NCBI GenBank assembly: GCA_965214125.1
Contig: CBDCBA010000032.1
Coordinates: 124,001 to 188,000, forward strand
DNA from: CBDCBA01 sp965214125
Lineage (GTDB): Bacteria; Planctomycetota; Phycisphaerae; Tepidisphaerales; Tepidisphaeraceae
Length of the DNA: 64,000 nucleotides
Direction of reading: 5' to 3'
This document shows positions 34,641-44,023 of the stretch, piece by piece. A model generated the notes under the pieces. The model worked only from the letters and a program-made list of their open reading frames with translations, was not told the origin of the DNA and made no database searches. Made by a program: the position numbers and the translations under genes. Positions within the stretch are counted from its first letter, which is position 1, and every line of letters begins with the position of its first letter.

Positions 34641-36239
34641 GTGCCCATGTCCCCGGCCAACTCCGCGGCGACGGTCGAGGTGCCCGCTGGCACGCACCGC
34701 ACCGGCGACGGCTTCGAGGTGGCCGCCGTCGTCGCGGTGCCGTTGGCGTTGCACGAGGGGCAGATCGACCGCGCCGCGTTCGACGCCGCCGTCGGGCCGG
34801 GCAAGACCGTGGCCGGCAGCGTCGGGCGGCTTGCCGATCTGTTGCAGCCCGATGCCGAGCGTGCCGCCGCCGGTTGGTTCGCTTCCCGGCAGGATGCCTC
34901 GGCCGAGGCGACCATCGCCGCCGCCGATGCGCTCGCCGGCGACGTGTTGGCGGCATTGCGGGTGCCGCTGTTCAAGATGGGGCTGATGCTCGCGGGCGAG
35001 GCGACGGCGACGCTGTCGGCGCCGGACGTCGAGCGCCGCCACGCCGAGCAGGCGGCCGTGGATGCCGCCGCCGCCGCCGAACATCGGGCGGGCGCGATGC
35101 TGTTGGCGTTCGAGGAAATTCGTCGCAAGCAGCCCGACGTGCCGCCGGGCGTCCTGCTGATGGCGCTGCCGGCGGCCGACCGCGAGCCGACGCTGCGCCT
35201 CCTGCTGTCGGCCGAGGCCGAGCGCGATCAAAGCCGCCTGATCGCGGCCGCCGGAACCGAGCTGTACGAGCTCGACAGCGGCGCACTCCGGTTGGCCGCG
35301 GACGTGGACGCGCTGGGCCCCGTGCGGTCGCTCCGCGTGGGGGAGGTGGGCGCAGGGGGCGGGGCGGTGGGTGGCGTGGCGCCCCCGCTGCTGTGCGGCT
35401 GCCGCGACGGCGTGACCGTGGTCGACGCCGATGAAGCGATCGACCCTTGGGCGTTGACCAGCGCGCTGCCGGGCGACAGCGCCCGCGGCTTCGCGAGCGT
35501 CGCGTGCGCCGCGGACGTGATCTGGGCCGGCCACGGCGAACGCGGCGTCGAGGCCTGGCGCGACCGCGAGCGCCTCGGCGGCCTCGACGAGCGCCAGCTT
35601 CGCAACGCGGTGCTCGACGCCTTCGTCGACCTCGCCCCCACCTCCGGCGTCGAGGCCGTCCCGCCCAACGGGCCGGCGCGACCCACGGCCATCGCCGCCC
35701 TTTCCGACGGCACGGCCCTGCTCGCCGCGAGCATCTCCGACCTCGAAGCGACCGCCGCCGCCGGCTCGGCCTTGTTCGTGGCCCGCGCGAGCGAGGGCGG
35801 CCTAAACCTCTCGCCCCGCGCGGTTTTCGAGGACGCCGTTGTCGTCGCGCTTGCGGCGGACCTCGCGGTGCTCGACGACGGCCGGATCGAGCGATTAACC
35901 GCCGACAGCGCGCAATCGGCGGGCCGGTTGCCGCTGGGCGTGACGACCGCCGCCTTCGTGCCGTGGCTGGGGGGACATCGCATCGTCGCGTGCCTGGTCG
36001 ACGGCCGCCTCTGCATGGCGGGGCCGGACGACGACGTGATGCTCGAGCTTGGCGGCGAACACGCCGGCTTCGCCGCGCTCGCCGCCTCGGCGGGCCGGGT
36101 GGCTGCGGTGACGGAGGATCGCCAGCGGATCGCCGTCTGGTCCCTGGCCGACCTCGCCCGCCCGGTGCGTGACGTCTACGCCCTTGGCACCACCCGCAGC
36201 CGCGTCGCGGACGTGGCCTTCGTTACTGCTTCCTCCTGA
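34641..36239 (+). CDS. Unknown protein, possible beta-propeller in the C-terminal half
   Basis: 532 residues, Ala/Asp-rich. The first 200 residues look helical (VERRHAEQAAVDAAAAAEHRAGAML). Residues 200-530 show repeated short strands ending in hydrophobic-Trp or Asp turns (DVIWAGHGERGVEAWRD, GRVAAVTEDRQRIAVWSLADL), as in propeller proteins. No family or catalytic motif is recognised, and no signal peptide is visible. GTG 34641 or ATG 34647 may be the start. Confidence 0.55.
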   Translation: MPMSPANSAATVEVPAGTHRTGDGFEVAAVVAVPLALHEGQIDRAAFDAAVGPGKTVAGSVGRLADLLQPDAERAAAGWFASRQDASAEATIAAADALAGDVLAALRVPLFKMGLMLAGEATATLSAPDVERRHAEQAAVDAAAAAEHRAGAMLLAFEEIRRKQPDVPPGVLLMALPAADREPTLRLLLSAEAERDQSRLIAAAGTELYELDSGALRLAADVDALGPVRSLRVGEVGAGGGAVGGVAPPLLCGCRDGVTVVDADEAIDPWALTSALPGDSARGFASVACAADVIWAGHGERGVEAWRDRERLGGLDERQLRNAVLDAFVDLAPTSGVEAVPPNGPARPTAIAALSDGTALLAASISDLEATAAAGSALFVARASEGGLNLSPRAVFEDAVVVALAADLAVLDDGRIERLTADSAQSAGRLPLGVTTAAFVPWLGGHRIVACLVDGRLCMAGPDDDVMLELGGEHAGFAALAASAGRVAAVTEDRQRIAVWSLADLARPVRDVYALGTTRSRVADVAFVTASS

Positions 36240-36246
36240 CGCCCCC

Positions 36247-36438
36247 GGACCCAGCCGCAAGCGACTGGGCGTTCGTGTGAACACATCACAACCTCAATCT
36301 CGAACGACAAAGTCGCAAGCGACTGGGTTCTGGGTAGTCGCGTTGCAGTGTTGAGGGACAGAATCGCAAACGTCGGGGTGCGGGGAAACAGGTCATCAGA
36401 TTTGCCTACGAACGCCCAGTCACTTTGCGGCTGGGTCC
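36247..36438. mobile_element. 192-bp MITE-like element with GACCCAGCCGC ends
   Basis: Terminal inverted repeats of about 30 bases (36247-36276, 36408-36438) share GGACCCAGCCGC and CTGGGCGTTCGT. Inside is a degenerate third copy near 36311-36336. No ORF is present. The shorter relative at 8995-9072 has the same ends. It lies between the unknown gene and the MATE gene. Confidence 0.6.
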
Positions 36439-36489
36439 GACCTCCGCACTCGAAAGCCCGCATCCCGGCACCGCCTACACTCGCCGGCG

Positions 36490-38073
36490 ATGTTGCGAGC
36501 GGACCCGGACGACCACCTCACCGGGCCCGCCACCGATGCTGACCCCGCCGGCGACGGCGACGTCGCGGTCCCGTCGCCCGTTCGCCCGGCCTGCCCGGAG
36601 CCGCCGTCGATCGACGTCGACCAGGTGCCCAACCTCGGCTACCACGAGCCGCAACCGGCGCACGCCCCGCTGCTGGGCGGCGACGACGACAACGGCCGCG
36701 CGAAGTGGTCGACGCTCATCAAGGCGCTGGTCGCCCTGTCGATCCCGCTGTGCGCCGAAAACCTGCTGCACATCTTCGTCGGCCTGACCGACACGTATTT
36801 GGCCAACAATGTCGAGCCGGCCGATACCGATGCGGGCCGCGCCTTCAACGCCGCCAGCGCCGCGGCCGTGGGGGCGACGACGTACGTCCTGTGGTTCATG
36901 GGCCTGATGACCGGCGCGGTCGGCACCGGCTCGACCGCCCTGATCGCCCGCGCCACCGGCGCCCGCGACCGGCGGACGGCCCGCAGCGCGGTGGCCCAGT
37001 CGCTGCTGCTGGCGTTCGGCGTCGGGTGCGTGTTGTTCGCGGTGCTCTTCACGTTCGCCACGCCGCTGAGCAACGCGTTCGGGCTGGAAGATCCCAAGGC
37101 GCGCGAACTGATCGCGACCTACCTGAAGATCGTCAGCCTCGGCGCGCCGCTGGCCGTCCTGACCTTCATCGGCAACGCCTGCCTGCGCGGCGCGGGCGAC
37201 ACGGTCACGCCGGCGATCGCGATGATCGTGATCGACATCGTGAACATTGTCCTGAGCTTTGGCCTCTGCTATGGGCTGGGGCCGTTCCCGAAGCTGGGCT
37301 TCGCCGGCATCGCGTGGGGCACGAGCATCGCGTACGGCGGCGGGGCCTTCGTCGTCTTGGGCGTGCTGCTGCGCGGCAAGGGCAAGAGCGGGCTGAAGCT
37401 GTACTGGCATCGCCTGCGGCCGGCGGTCGGGACGATGCGGCGCATCCTGAAGGTCGGCGTGCCGAGCGGGGCCGAGGGGATGATCTTCTGGGGGGCCAAC
37501 TTCGTGGTGCTCTTCGTCGTGAACACCCTCGGCGTGCGGGCGGCGGCGGCGCACAACATCGTGATCCGCATCGAGGCCTTCAGCTACATGACCGGCTTCG
37601 CCATCAGCACCGCCGCCGCCACGATGGTCGGGCAGTCGCTTGGCATGAACAGCCCGCTGCGGGCGCGGCGCAGCGGCACCGTGGCGATGGTCGTCGGCGG
37701 CGGCGTGATGACGCTCGCGGGGCTGGTCTTCATCGCCTTCCCGCACGAGCTTTGCGGCATGATGACCGACAGCCCGCGCGTGGTGAACGAGGCCGCCCTC
37801 TGCCTGCGCATCTGCGGATTCGGGCAAGTGTTCTTCGCCGCCATGATGATCTTCGGCGGCGCCCTGCGCGGCGCGGGGGACACGACGGCCGTGATGCTCC
37901 GCAACCTCGGCGGCGCGATCCTCGTGCGGATGGCCGGGGCGCTGCTCGTCGTGAAGTACCTCGGCTACGGCCTGCCGGCGGTGTGGGTGGTGCTCAACGT
38001 CGACCTTGTCGTCCGCGGCGGGCTGCTGGCCCTGCGCTTCTACCGCGGGCGGTGGACGGAAACCGAGGTTTAA
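36490..38073 (+). CDS. MATE family multidrug/Na+ antiporter
   Basis: The 527-residue protein has 12 likely helices in two homologous halves. ALSIPLCAENLLHIFVGLTDTYLAN opens the first and ILKVGVPSGAEGMIFWGANFVVLF the second; both halves contain LRGAGDT (CLRGAGDTVTPAI and ALRGAGDTTAVM), a strong MATE feature. An unusual hydrophilic N-terminal extension of about 75 residues (Asp/Pro-rich) precedes the first helix. It would export cationic compounds in exchange for Na+ or H+. Confidence 0.88.
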   Translation: MLRADPDDHLTGPATDADPAGDGDVAVPSPVRPACPEPPSIDVDQVPNLGYHEPQPAHAPLLGGDDDNGRAKWSTLIKALVALSIPLCAENLLHIFVGLTDTYLANNVEPADTDAGRAFNAASAAAVGATTYVLWFMGLMTGAVGTGSTALIARATGARDRRTARSAVAQSLLLAFGVGCVLFAVLFTFATPLSNAFGLEDPKARELIATYLKIVSLGAPLAVLTFIGNACLRGAGDTVTPAIAMIVIDIVNIVLSFGLCYGLGPFPKLGFAGIAWGTSIAYGGGAFVVLGVLLRGKGKSGLKLYWHRLRPAVGTMRRILKVGVPSGAEGMIFWGANFVVLFVVNTLGVRAAAAHNIVIRIEAFSYMTGFAISTAAATMVGQSLGMNSPLRARRSGTVAMVVGGGVMTLAGLVFIAFPHELCGMMTDSPRVVNEAALCLRICGFGQVFFAAMMIFGGALRGAGDTTAVMLRNLGGAILVRMAGALLVVKYLGYGLPAVWVVLNVDLVVRGGLLALRFYRGRWTETEV

Positions 38074-38148
38074 CCACGAAGGCACGAAGACACGGAGGGG
38101 CAGATAGAGTGTGAGGCTTTGCTTCTCCGTGTCTCTGTGTCTCCGTGG
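38074..38148. repeat. CCACGAAGGCACGAAG-type inverted repeat
   Basis: 24-base arms (38074-38097 and 38125-38148) pair at about 20 positions. The right arm ends in CTCCGTGG, so the GTG start of queG at 38145 lies in it. Confidence 0.75.
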
Positions 38149-39077
38149 TGAATTCGCTTCAATTGTCCGCAGAACTCAAAGCCCAGGCCAGGCGGCTCGG
38201 GTTCGATCGCGTGGGCATCGCGAGTGCCGGGGTGAGTCAGCACCGCGCGTTTCTGCAAAGCTGGCTCGACGAGGGCCGGCACGCGGAGATGGAGTGGCTG
38301 GCGCGGCGGTTCGAGGAGCGGACGGATGTCACGGCCTACCTGCCGGGGGCGAAGAGCGTGATCTGCTGCGCGATGAGCTACAACGTCCCGCTCGCCGACG
38401 CGCCGTCGGGCAGGCGCGGCAAGGTCGCCCGCTACGCCCTTGGCGACGATTACCACAAGCACCTGAAGAAGCGGTTGCACGCCCTGGCCGACTGGCTGCG
38501 CCGACACGCCGGCGGCCAGAGCAAGGCGTGCATCGACACGGCCCCGGTGCTTGAACGCGAATGGGCCGCCCGCAGCGGCGTCGGCTGGCAGGGCAAGAAC
38601 ACCTGTACGATCGACACGACACTCGGCAGCTACCTGCTCCTAGGCGAGATCGTCACGACGCTCGACCTCCCGCCCGACGATCCAGCCGTCGACCGCTGCG
38701 GCACTTGCACGCGCTGCATCGACGCCTGCCCCACCAACGCCATCACGCCCTACGCGCTCGACCCGCGCAAGTGCATCAGCTACTGGACCATCGAACATCG
38801 CGACGAGATTCCCGACGAACTGCACGCCCCGATTGGCGACTGGCTCTTCGGCTGCGACATCTGCCAAGAGGTCTGCCCGTGGAACCGCCGCGCCCCGCTC
38901 GCGACCGACCCCGCCGTCCTCCCCCGCTCGCCGCTGGCGTCGGGGACGCTCGACGTCGAGGACGTGCTGCGGTGGGATGTCGAGCAATACCGCGAAATCA
39001 CCCGCGGCAGCGCGCTGAAGCGCGTGAAGCTCCCGCAACTACAGCGAAACGCAACTATCGTCGCGGCTAACCTGTAG
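38145..39077 (+). CDS. queG: Epoxyqueuosine reductase
   Basis: The 310-residue protein has the cobalamin-binding N-terminal domain (LGFDRVGIA, SVICCAMSYN, GDDYHKHLKKRL, WAARSGVGWQGKN) and two 4Fe-4S motifs: CGTCTRCIDACP and CDICQEVCPWN. It performs the last step of queuosine synthesis on tRNA. This is the short form without a C-terminal HEAT domain. The start is GTG, at 38145 or 38148, within the repeat arm. The stop is one base from miaA, giving a queG-miaA-leuB-like operon. Confidence 0.9.
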   Translation: MVNSLQLSAELKAQARRLGFDRVGIASAGVSQHRAFLQSWLDEGRHAEMEWLARRFEERTDVTAYLPGAKSVICCAMSYNVPLADAPSGRRGKVARYALGDDYHKHLKKRLHALADWLRRHAGGQSKACIDTAPVLEREWAARSGVGWQGKNTCTIDTTLGSYLLLGEIVTTLDLPPDDPAVDRCGTCTRCIDACPTNAITPYALDPRKCISYWTIEHRDEIPDELHAPIGDWLFGCDICQEVCPWNRRAPLATDPAVLPRSPLASGTLDVEDVLRWDVEQYREITRGSALKRVKLPQLQRNATIVAANL

Positions 39078-39078
39078 C

Positions 39079-39984
39079 GTGTCGCCGCTCTGCGTCATCC
39101 TCGGCCCGACCGCGAGCGGGAAGTCGGCGCTGGCGCACGCGGTGGCGAGGGAGGCGGACGCGGTCGTGCTGGCGGTCGACTCGATGACGGTCTACCGCGG
39201 AATGGACATCGGCACCGCCAAGCCGACGGCCGCCGAGCGAGCGGAGGTCGACTACCGCGGGCTGGACCTCGTCGACCCGAACGAAACCTTCAGCGTCGCC
39301 GACTGGTTGGAAATGGCGGACGCGGTTCTGGCCGAGGGCAGGCCGGTCGTCGCCGTCGGGGGGACGCCGCTGTACTACCAGTCGCTCTTTCGCGGCATGT
39401 TCGAGGGCCCGCCGGCGGACGCGGCGATCCGGCGGGAACTCGCCGGCTGGGAGGAGCGCGAGCTGCAACAAAGTCTCGCGGAGGTCGACCCCGAGGCGGC
39501 GGCGCGGATTCATCGCAACGACCGCAAGCGGCTGACGCGGGCGCTGGAAGTTCACCGCCTGACGGGCCAAACGATCACCGCGCTCCAACAGCAGTGGGCG
39601 AGCGGGCCGGACCGAATCGAGAGCGTGCGTGTCGGCCTGAACTGGCCGCGCGAGCAACTCAACCGCCGGATCAACGCCCGCGCCAAGGCGATGCTCGCCG
39701 CCGGCTGGCTCGATGAGGTGCGCGATCTGCTCGACCGCTTCGGCGAGCTTTCCCCCAGCGCCGGCGAGGCCGCGGGGTATCGCTACCTCGGCGAGGTTGT
39801 GCGCGGCACACGGTTGCTCGACGACGCCCTCGAGCAGATCAAGATCAAGACCCGCCAGCTCGCCAAGCGGCAGATGACCTGGTTCCGCCGCTTCGAGCGC
39901 GTCGCGTGGCTACCGGGCGATGCGTCGGTCGAGGCGAACGTCCAGCAGGTACTGGCGGCGTGGCGTCCTACATTGGGGCCATGA
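39079..39984 (+). CDS. miaA: tRNA dimethylallyltransferase
   Basis: The 301-residue protein has the P-loop GPTASGKSALA, DSMTVYRGMDIGTAKPT, GGTPLYYQSL and the C-terminal AGYRYLGEVVRG and TRQLAKRQMTWFRR, all typical MiaA blocks. It adds the isopentenyl group to A37 of tRNAs reading U-initial codons. GTG start at 39079. The queuosine gene precedes it and its stop overlaps the dehydrogenase start (ATGA, 39981). Confidence 0.93.
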   Translation: MSPLCVILGPTASGKSALAHAVAREADAVVLAVDSMTVYRGMDIGTAKPTAAERAEVDYRGLDLVDPNETFSVADWLEMADAVLAEGRPVVAVGGTPLYYQSLFRGMFEGPPADAAIRRELAGWEERELQQSLAEVDPEAAARIHRNDRKRLTRALEVHRLTGQTITALQQQWASGPDRIESVRVGLNWPREQLNRRINARAKAMLAAGWLDEVRDLLDRFGELSPSAGEAAGYRYLGEVVRGTRLLDDALEQIKIKTRQLAKRQMTWFRRFERVAWLPGDASVEANVQQVLAAWRPTLGP

Positions 39985-41057
39985 ACGAACTGAACATCGC
40001 GGTCATGCCCGGCGACGGCGTTGGGCCGGAGGTGACCAACGAGGCGCTCAAGGTCCTGCGGGCCGCCGGCGACCGCTTCGGCTTTTCGCTGAAAACCAGT
40101 GATTTCCCGCACGGGGCGTCGTACTACCTGCGGTCGAAGCAGACGCTGAGCGACGACGATGTCGCCTGCCTTGGGCAGCACGACGCGATCCTGTTCGGGG
40201 CCGTCGGCGTCGACCCGGCGGGGATGAAGCAGATTCCGCAGGGGCTGCTCGAAACCGAAATCCTGCTGAAGATGCGGTTCGAGCTCGACCAGTACGTGAA
40301 CCTGCGGCCGGTCGTACGCCTGTCGGGTGTGAGCACCCCGCTCGCCGGCGAGCCGGAGATCGACTTTGTCGTCGTCCGCGAGAACACCGAAGGCCTCTAC
40401 TGCGGCCAGGGCGGGTTCTTGTACAAGAACACGCCCAGCGAGGTGGCGAACCAGATCGAGGTCACGACGCGGCGCGGCGTGGAGCGGTGCATTCGCTACG
40501 CCTTTGAGTACGCCCAAGGTCACGATCGAAAGAAGGTCACGCTCGTCGCGAAGACCAACGTGCTGCGCTACGCGCACGACCTGTGGAACCGGGCGTTCCG
40601 CGAGATTGCCGGCGAATTTTCCAAAATTACGGCCGAATACCACCACGTCGACGCCTGCTGCATGTACATGGTCACCAGGCCGCAGGAGTACGACGTGATT
40701 GTGACAACCAACATGTTCGGCGACATCATCACCGACCTCGGCGCCGCGATTCAGGGCGGCATGGGGACGGCGGCGAGCGGCAACCTCAACCCGACGCGCG
40801 AGAAGGCGAGCATGTTCGAGCCGGTCCACGGCAGCGCGCCCGACATCGCCGGGCAAGGCAAGGCCAACCCGATCGCGGCGACGCTGTCGGCGGCGATGTT
40901 GGCCGAGTTCCTCGACCGGGGTGATGCCGCCGAAGCGATGCGGGCCGCGGTGGCGTCCACGCTTGCCGACCCCGCCACGCGCACCGGCGACCTCGGCGGC
41001 ACCGCGACCACCACCGCCGTCGGCGACGCGATCGTCGCGGCGTTGAGAACCTCTTGA
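39981..41057 (+). CDS. Isopropylmalate/isocitrate dehydrogenase family enzyme
   Basis: The 358-residue protein opens [51 protein letters not shown], the catalytic Lys in [29 protein letters not shown] and [19 protein letters not shown] are complete. The substrate loop resembles 3-isopropylmalate dehydrogenases of the actinobacterial type, but tartrate or other 2-hydroxy acids remain possible. The frame continues upstream, yet the ATG overlapping the miaA stop fits best. Confidence 0.85.
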   Translation: MNELNIAVMPGDGVGPEVTNEALKVLRAAGDRFGFSLKTSDFPHGASYYLRSKQTLSDDDVACLGQHDAILFGAVGVDPAGMKQIPQGLLETEILLKMRFELDQYVNLRPVVRLSGVSTPLAGEPEIDFVVVRENTEGLYCGQGGFLYKNTPSEVANQIEVTTRRGVERCIRYAFEYAQGHDRKKVTLVAKTNVLRYAHDLWNRAFREIAGEFSKITAEYHHVDACCMYMVTRPQEYDVIVTTNMFGDIITDLGAAIQGGMGTAASGNLNPTREKASMFEPVHGSAPDIAGQGKANPIAATLSAAMLAEFLDRGDAAEAMRAAVASTLADPATRTGDLGGTATTTAVGDAIVAALRTS

Positions 41058-41098
41058 ACCGAACCGAGAGCGGCTGAACTCCGCTCGTGGCGTCTGCC

Positions 41099-41153
41099 GT
41101 AGGGTGGGCACGGCCCACCGTTCAGCCCCGGAGGTGGGCCGTGCCCACCCTAC
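41099..41153. repeat. GTAGGGTGGG-family inverted repeat
   Basis: Perfect 21-bp arms (41099-41119, 41133-41153) around a 13-base centre, between the convergent dehydrogenase and methyltransferase genes. It could stop transcription from both sides. Confidence 0.8.
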
Positions 41154-41190
41154 ACCCAAGCGCCGCGGCTGGGGTTGAAGGCGATCCGTG

Positions 41191-42039
41191 CTAGCCCGAG
41201 TTCGCGACGCCGGTCTGCTGGTTCAGGCCCGTCAGCGCGGCCTCGTATTCGGCGCGGCGGACATCGGGCAGACCCGGCAGCGGCGTGTCGGTGTGTTCGC
41301 AGAGGAACAGTTCGTGGCCCGGCTCGGCGACGATGGCGAAGCCGGCGGACCGCAGCATCGCGCGGCAGCCGGCGTGGTTGGCGGCCCACCAGTTGGTCGG
41401 GTCGCCCGTGAAGCCGCGCTCGAAGAACGCCATTTTCGGCCAGCCGGGATCGGTCAGGCGATCGCGATCATCGAAGCCCAGGGTGCCCGTGTCCTGCGGG
41501 CCAAGGTCGGCGTCGCCGGGCATGGTCAGGGTTTGGAAGACCATCCGCCCGCCGGGTTTCAGCACGCTTCGCACGCAGTCGAGGCCCAGCAGCGGGTAGC
41601 GCAGGTGGTAGAAGACGCCCATGAAGATGACCAGGTCGAACCGCTTCCCCGCCTGGGCCATCGCGGCGAGTTGGTAGATTTGCAGGTTTTCGAAATCGAC
41701 CTGCGCCTCCAGGCCGAACACGCGGCGGGCGAAGCGGGCCTGGTTGAGATAGTGGTCGTTGAGGTCGATGCCGAGCACCGTCGCGCCGCGCCTGGCGAGC
41801 TCGAAGGCGTAGAAACCGCTGTTGGTGCCGATGTCGAGGCAGCGCTGGCCGCTCAAATCGCTCGGCAGGTGCGGGGCGAGTTCGTCCCACTTGAACTGCG
41901 GGAAGTCGCCAAACGGGCCGTCGGGCCGGGTCTGGACCGAGCCGCCCTGGCCGTCGGGGAGCTTGAGGTTGTGGAACCACGGGCCGAGGCGGTCGACGTC
42001 GGCGCGCAATGTGTCGGGGGAGAGGGCTTGGCCGTTCAC
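41191..42039 (-). CDS. CmoB-like/DUF1698 SAM-dependent methyltransferase
   Basis: The 282-residue protein has a class I methyltransferase fold: CLDIGTNSGFYAFELARRG (motif I) and VIFMGVFYHLRYPLLGLD. The N-terminal PWFHNLKLPDG and FPQFKWDELAPHLPSDLSG match the CmoB-like/TIGR04290 group. A tRNA wobble role as in CmoB is possible but not proven. It is the last gene of the operon that begins at 45310; the start overlaps the preceding stop by four bases. Confidence 0.8.
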   Translation of the reverse strand: MNGQALSPDTLRADVDRLGPWFHNLKLPDGQGGSVQTRPDGPFGDFPQFKWDELAPHLPSDLSGQRCLDIGTNSGFYAFELARRGATVLGIDLNDHYLNQARFARRVFGLEAQVDFENLQIYQLAAMAQAGKRFDLVIFMGVFYHLRYPLLGLDCVRSVLKPGGRMVFQTLTMPGDADLGPQDTGTLGFDDRDRLTDPGWPKMAFFERGFTGDPTNWWAANHAGCRAMLRSAGFAIVAEPGHELFLCEHTDTPLPGLPDVRRAEYEAALTGLNQQTGVANSG

Positions 42040-42935
42040 GCGGGCGAGTGTGGCGAAGGGGCCGGCTCGTGCAAACCCCCACCTCCCTCACCACCCCCAC
42101 CGTCATCGCCGCCGCCGTGGCCGCCGCCGGTTGTCGGCAGCGCCAGCAGTAGCGCGGCGAATCCCGCGGCGCCCAAGCCAAAGGCCCAGAACCGGCTTTC
42201 GCGTTCGGCGGGCAACTCTTCCTTCAAGACGTTGAGGACGGTGGCCCCGCACAGGAAGCCGAACAGCGAGGCCGTCACCGCCGTCGGCACGGTGGGAGCG
42301 AACGCGCCAATCGCCCACCCAACCAGCGCCGCCGACGCCAGCAGGAACCGGCCGTAGCGGTGGTAGAGGCGCGTGTGGTGCTCGCGCAGGCCAAAGTCGT
42401 TCACGACGAAGTGCAGGCTCATCGCTGTGGCGTAGAGGATCAGCTCCGTCGGCTGGTACTGCGCCTCGAGCACGAGCAGGTAGCAGATCAGCACGTTGTA
42501 GAGCCCGAAGCTGGCGAGGTGGATCCAGAAGACCCCCGGCGGCGCACCCTCGGCGTCGTGGGCGTCGCCGGGGTCGTCGGCGAACGGACTCTCGCCGGGC
42601 GGTTCGGCGTCGCGCTCGACATCCCGCTGACCGCGGCCCATCGTGGCGTCGTCGCCGCGGCTGCGGATGACCCAACGCTCCAAGCCGTAGAAGACGATCA
42701 CACCCAGCAGCGCCAGCAGGTAGACCGGGCGGTCGACGACCATGACCGTGGCGCTGAGCTGCTGGCCGAAATGTTCGGCCTCAGGTAACAGATGGACGAA
42801 GACGTACGCCACGCTCACCCCGCCGAACAGGCTCAGCCAGCGCGACCGCGGCGTCGTGCGGATGAAGCGCAGCCGCCCGGCGAAGAGGTGGACGGCCGCG
42901 AAGAGGCCCGTGACGGCGAGGGCGAGCCAGATCAT
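42036..42935 (-). CDS. Integral membrane protein, ZIP-like layout
   Basis: 299 residues with about eight hydrophobic segments. SVAYVFVHLLPEAEHFG in the third segment and MSLHFVVNDFGLREHHTRLYHRYG in the middle contain histidine/acid helices, as in ZIP-type metal transporters, but the classic HNxxD motif is altered to HFVVND. A charged loop lies at residues 95-130. The Gly/His-rich tail (GGGHGGGDDGGGGEGGGG) may bind metal. ATG 42935 overlaps the stop of the GT9 gene. Confidence 0.65.
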   Translation of the reverse strand: MIWLALAVTGLFAAVHLFAGRLRFIRTTPRSRWLSLFGGVSVAYVFVHLLPEAEHFGQQLSATVMVVDRPVYLLALLGVIVFYGLERWVIRSRGDDATMGRGQRDVERDAEPPGESPFADDPGDAHDAEGAPPGVFWIHLASFGLYNVLICYLLVLEAQYQPTELILYATAMSLHFVVNDFGLREHHTRLYHRYGRFLLASAALVGWAIGAFAPTVPTAVTASLFGFLCGATVLNVLKEELPAERESRFWAFGLGAAGFAALLLALPTTGGGHGGGDDGGGGEGGGGLHEPAPSPHSPA

Positions 42936-44023
42936 GCGCCCGAGCGTAACGCGGCGAGGGCCCGTTCGACCAAATCGGCGGCGCGGACGTGCGCGGGCCA
43001 GTCGATGCCGTCGTCGCGCAGCTTCGGCCCGGCGGCGTCCATCGGGTAGAGCGCCCGCGGCCGCCAGGCGACGCCGTTGACGTCCGGCGGCGTGACGACG
43101 AGACGTCGATGGCCGTACGGGCAGACGCGATCCGGGTCCGCCGCGGCGAAGACGGCCACCACCGGCGTGCCCACCGCGGCCGCGAGGTGGCCCAACCCGC
43201 TGTCGACGCCTACGAAGAGCTTCGCCCGCTCCAGGACCGCCGCTGACTCGCCCAGCGTGCCCGTCAGCGGCAGGACGATCGGGGATGTCTTGCAGATTGG
43301 CGCAACCTGCGCGCCGACGCCGCGCTCGTCGGGGCCTTCGATTAACACCACGCGCTCGCCCGCGTCGGCGAGTTGATCGACGACCGTCGCCCACGTCTCC
43401 GGGGGCAGTCGCTTGGCGCGCCCGACGGGCGTGTTGGCGCATCCCGCTTGCACGACTATCGCAGCGTTGACACGTTCGTCCACGCTCTTGCGCTCGCGGT
43501 CGTTCAAGGGGAACGTTGGAGGATTGAAGGGTAGCTGCGGGTTCTCAACCCGCAGTTCGTCCCGATCCCGACTGCGGGTTGGGAACCCGCAGCTACCGTC
43601 AAACTGTTCGAGAAGTCTGAGGTTTTGCTCGACGTCGTGGATGCCGCGGATCGCGTCGACGAAGGTCGCGCGTTGCAGGAGCGCTCGTCCCGTCGACCAA
43701 CGACCAACCGGATAGCGGTGCATCACGATGCGCCGGGCGCCGCTCGTGATCGCCAGCGCGGTGTACTGCCAGCGGTTTGCAGGAAACGGCAGCACGAGGA
43801 AATCAGGGCGAAGCTGCTTGCACCGCGTCACGTGGGCGCTCAGCCCGGCGAGGCCCTTCGGCAACGTCTCGACGCGCTCGACCTCCGGCAGTCGCCCGAA
43901 CACGTCGGCAATGCCCTTGTTGCCCGCCTCCACAACGAGCGTGCCGCGTCGCCCGAGCGCGCGGGCGAGCGGCACGGTCAGGATCGCGTTGCCGATGCCG
44001 GCCATCACCGGCAGGACGATCAT
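42932..44023 (-). CDS. GT9 (ADP-heptose:LPS heptosyltransferase-like) glycosyltransferase carrying a repeat
   Basis: The 363-residue protein has the GT9 plan: MIVLPVMAGIGNAILTVPL, LVVEAGNKGIADVFGRLPEVERV, then VVLIEGPDERG, FVGVDSGLGHLAAAVGTPVVAVF in the donor-binding half. It probably transfers a heptose or related sugar to a lipid-linked glycan on the cytoplasmic side. About 23 residues after LLEQF (DGSCGFPTRSRDRDELRV and following) are coded by a palindrome (43530-43597) in the linker between domains. ATG 44023 overlaps the stop of the upstream gene by one base. Confidence 0.8.
   Translation of the reverse strand: MIVLPVMAGIGNAILTVPLARALGRRGTLVVEAGNKGIADVFGRLPEVERVETLPKGLAGLSAHVTRCKQLRPDFLVLPFPANRWQYTALAITSGARRIVMHRYPVGRWSTGRALLQRATFVDAIRGIHDVEQNLRLLEQFDGSCGFPTRSRDRDELRVENPQLPFNPPTFPLNDRERKSVDERVNAAIVVQAGCANTPVGRAKRLPPETWATVVDQLADAGERVVLIEGPDERGVGAQVAPICKTSPIVLPLTGTLGESAAVLERAKLFVGVDSGLGHLAAAVGTPVVAVFAAADPDRVCPYGHRRLVVTPPDVNGVAWRPRALYPMDAAGPKLRDDGIDWPAHVRAADLVERALAALRSGA
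43530..43597. repeat. GTAGCTGCGG-family palindrome inside the GT9 gene
   Basis: 27-bp arms (43530-43556, 43571-43597) pair with one mismatch around 14 bases. The family otherwise lies in spacers (11287-11490, 12724, 45350). The gene stays open through it. Confidence 0.85.
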
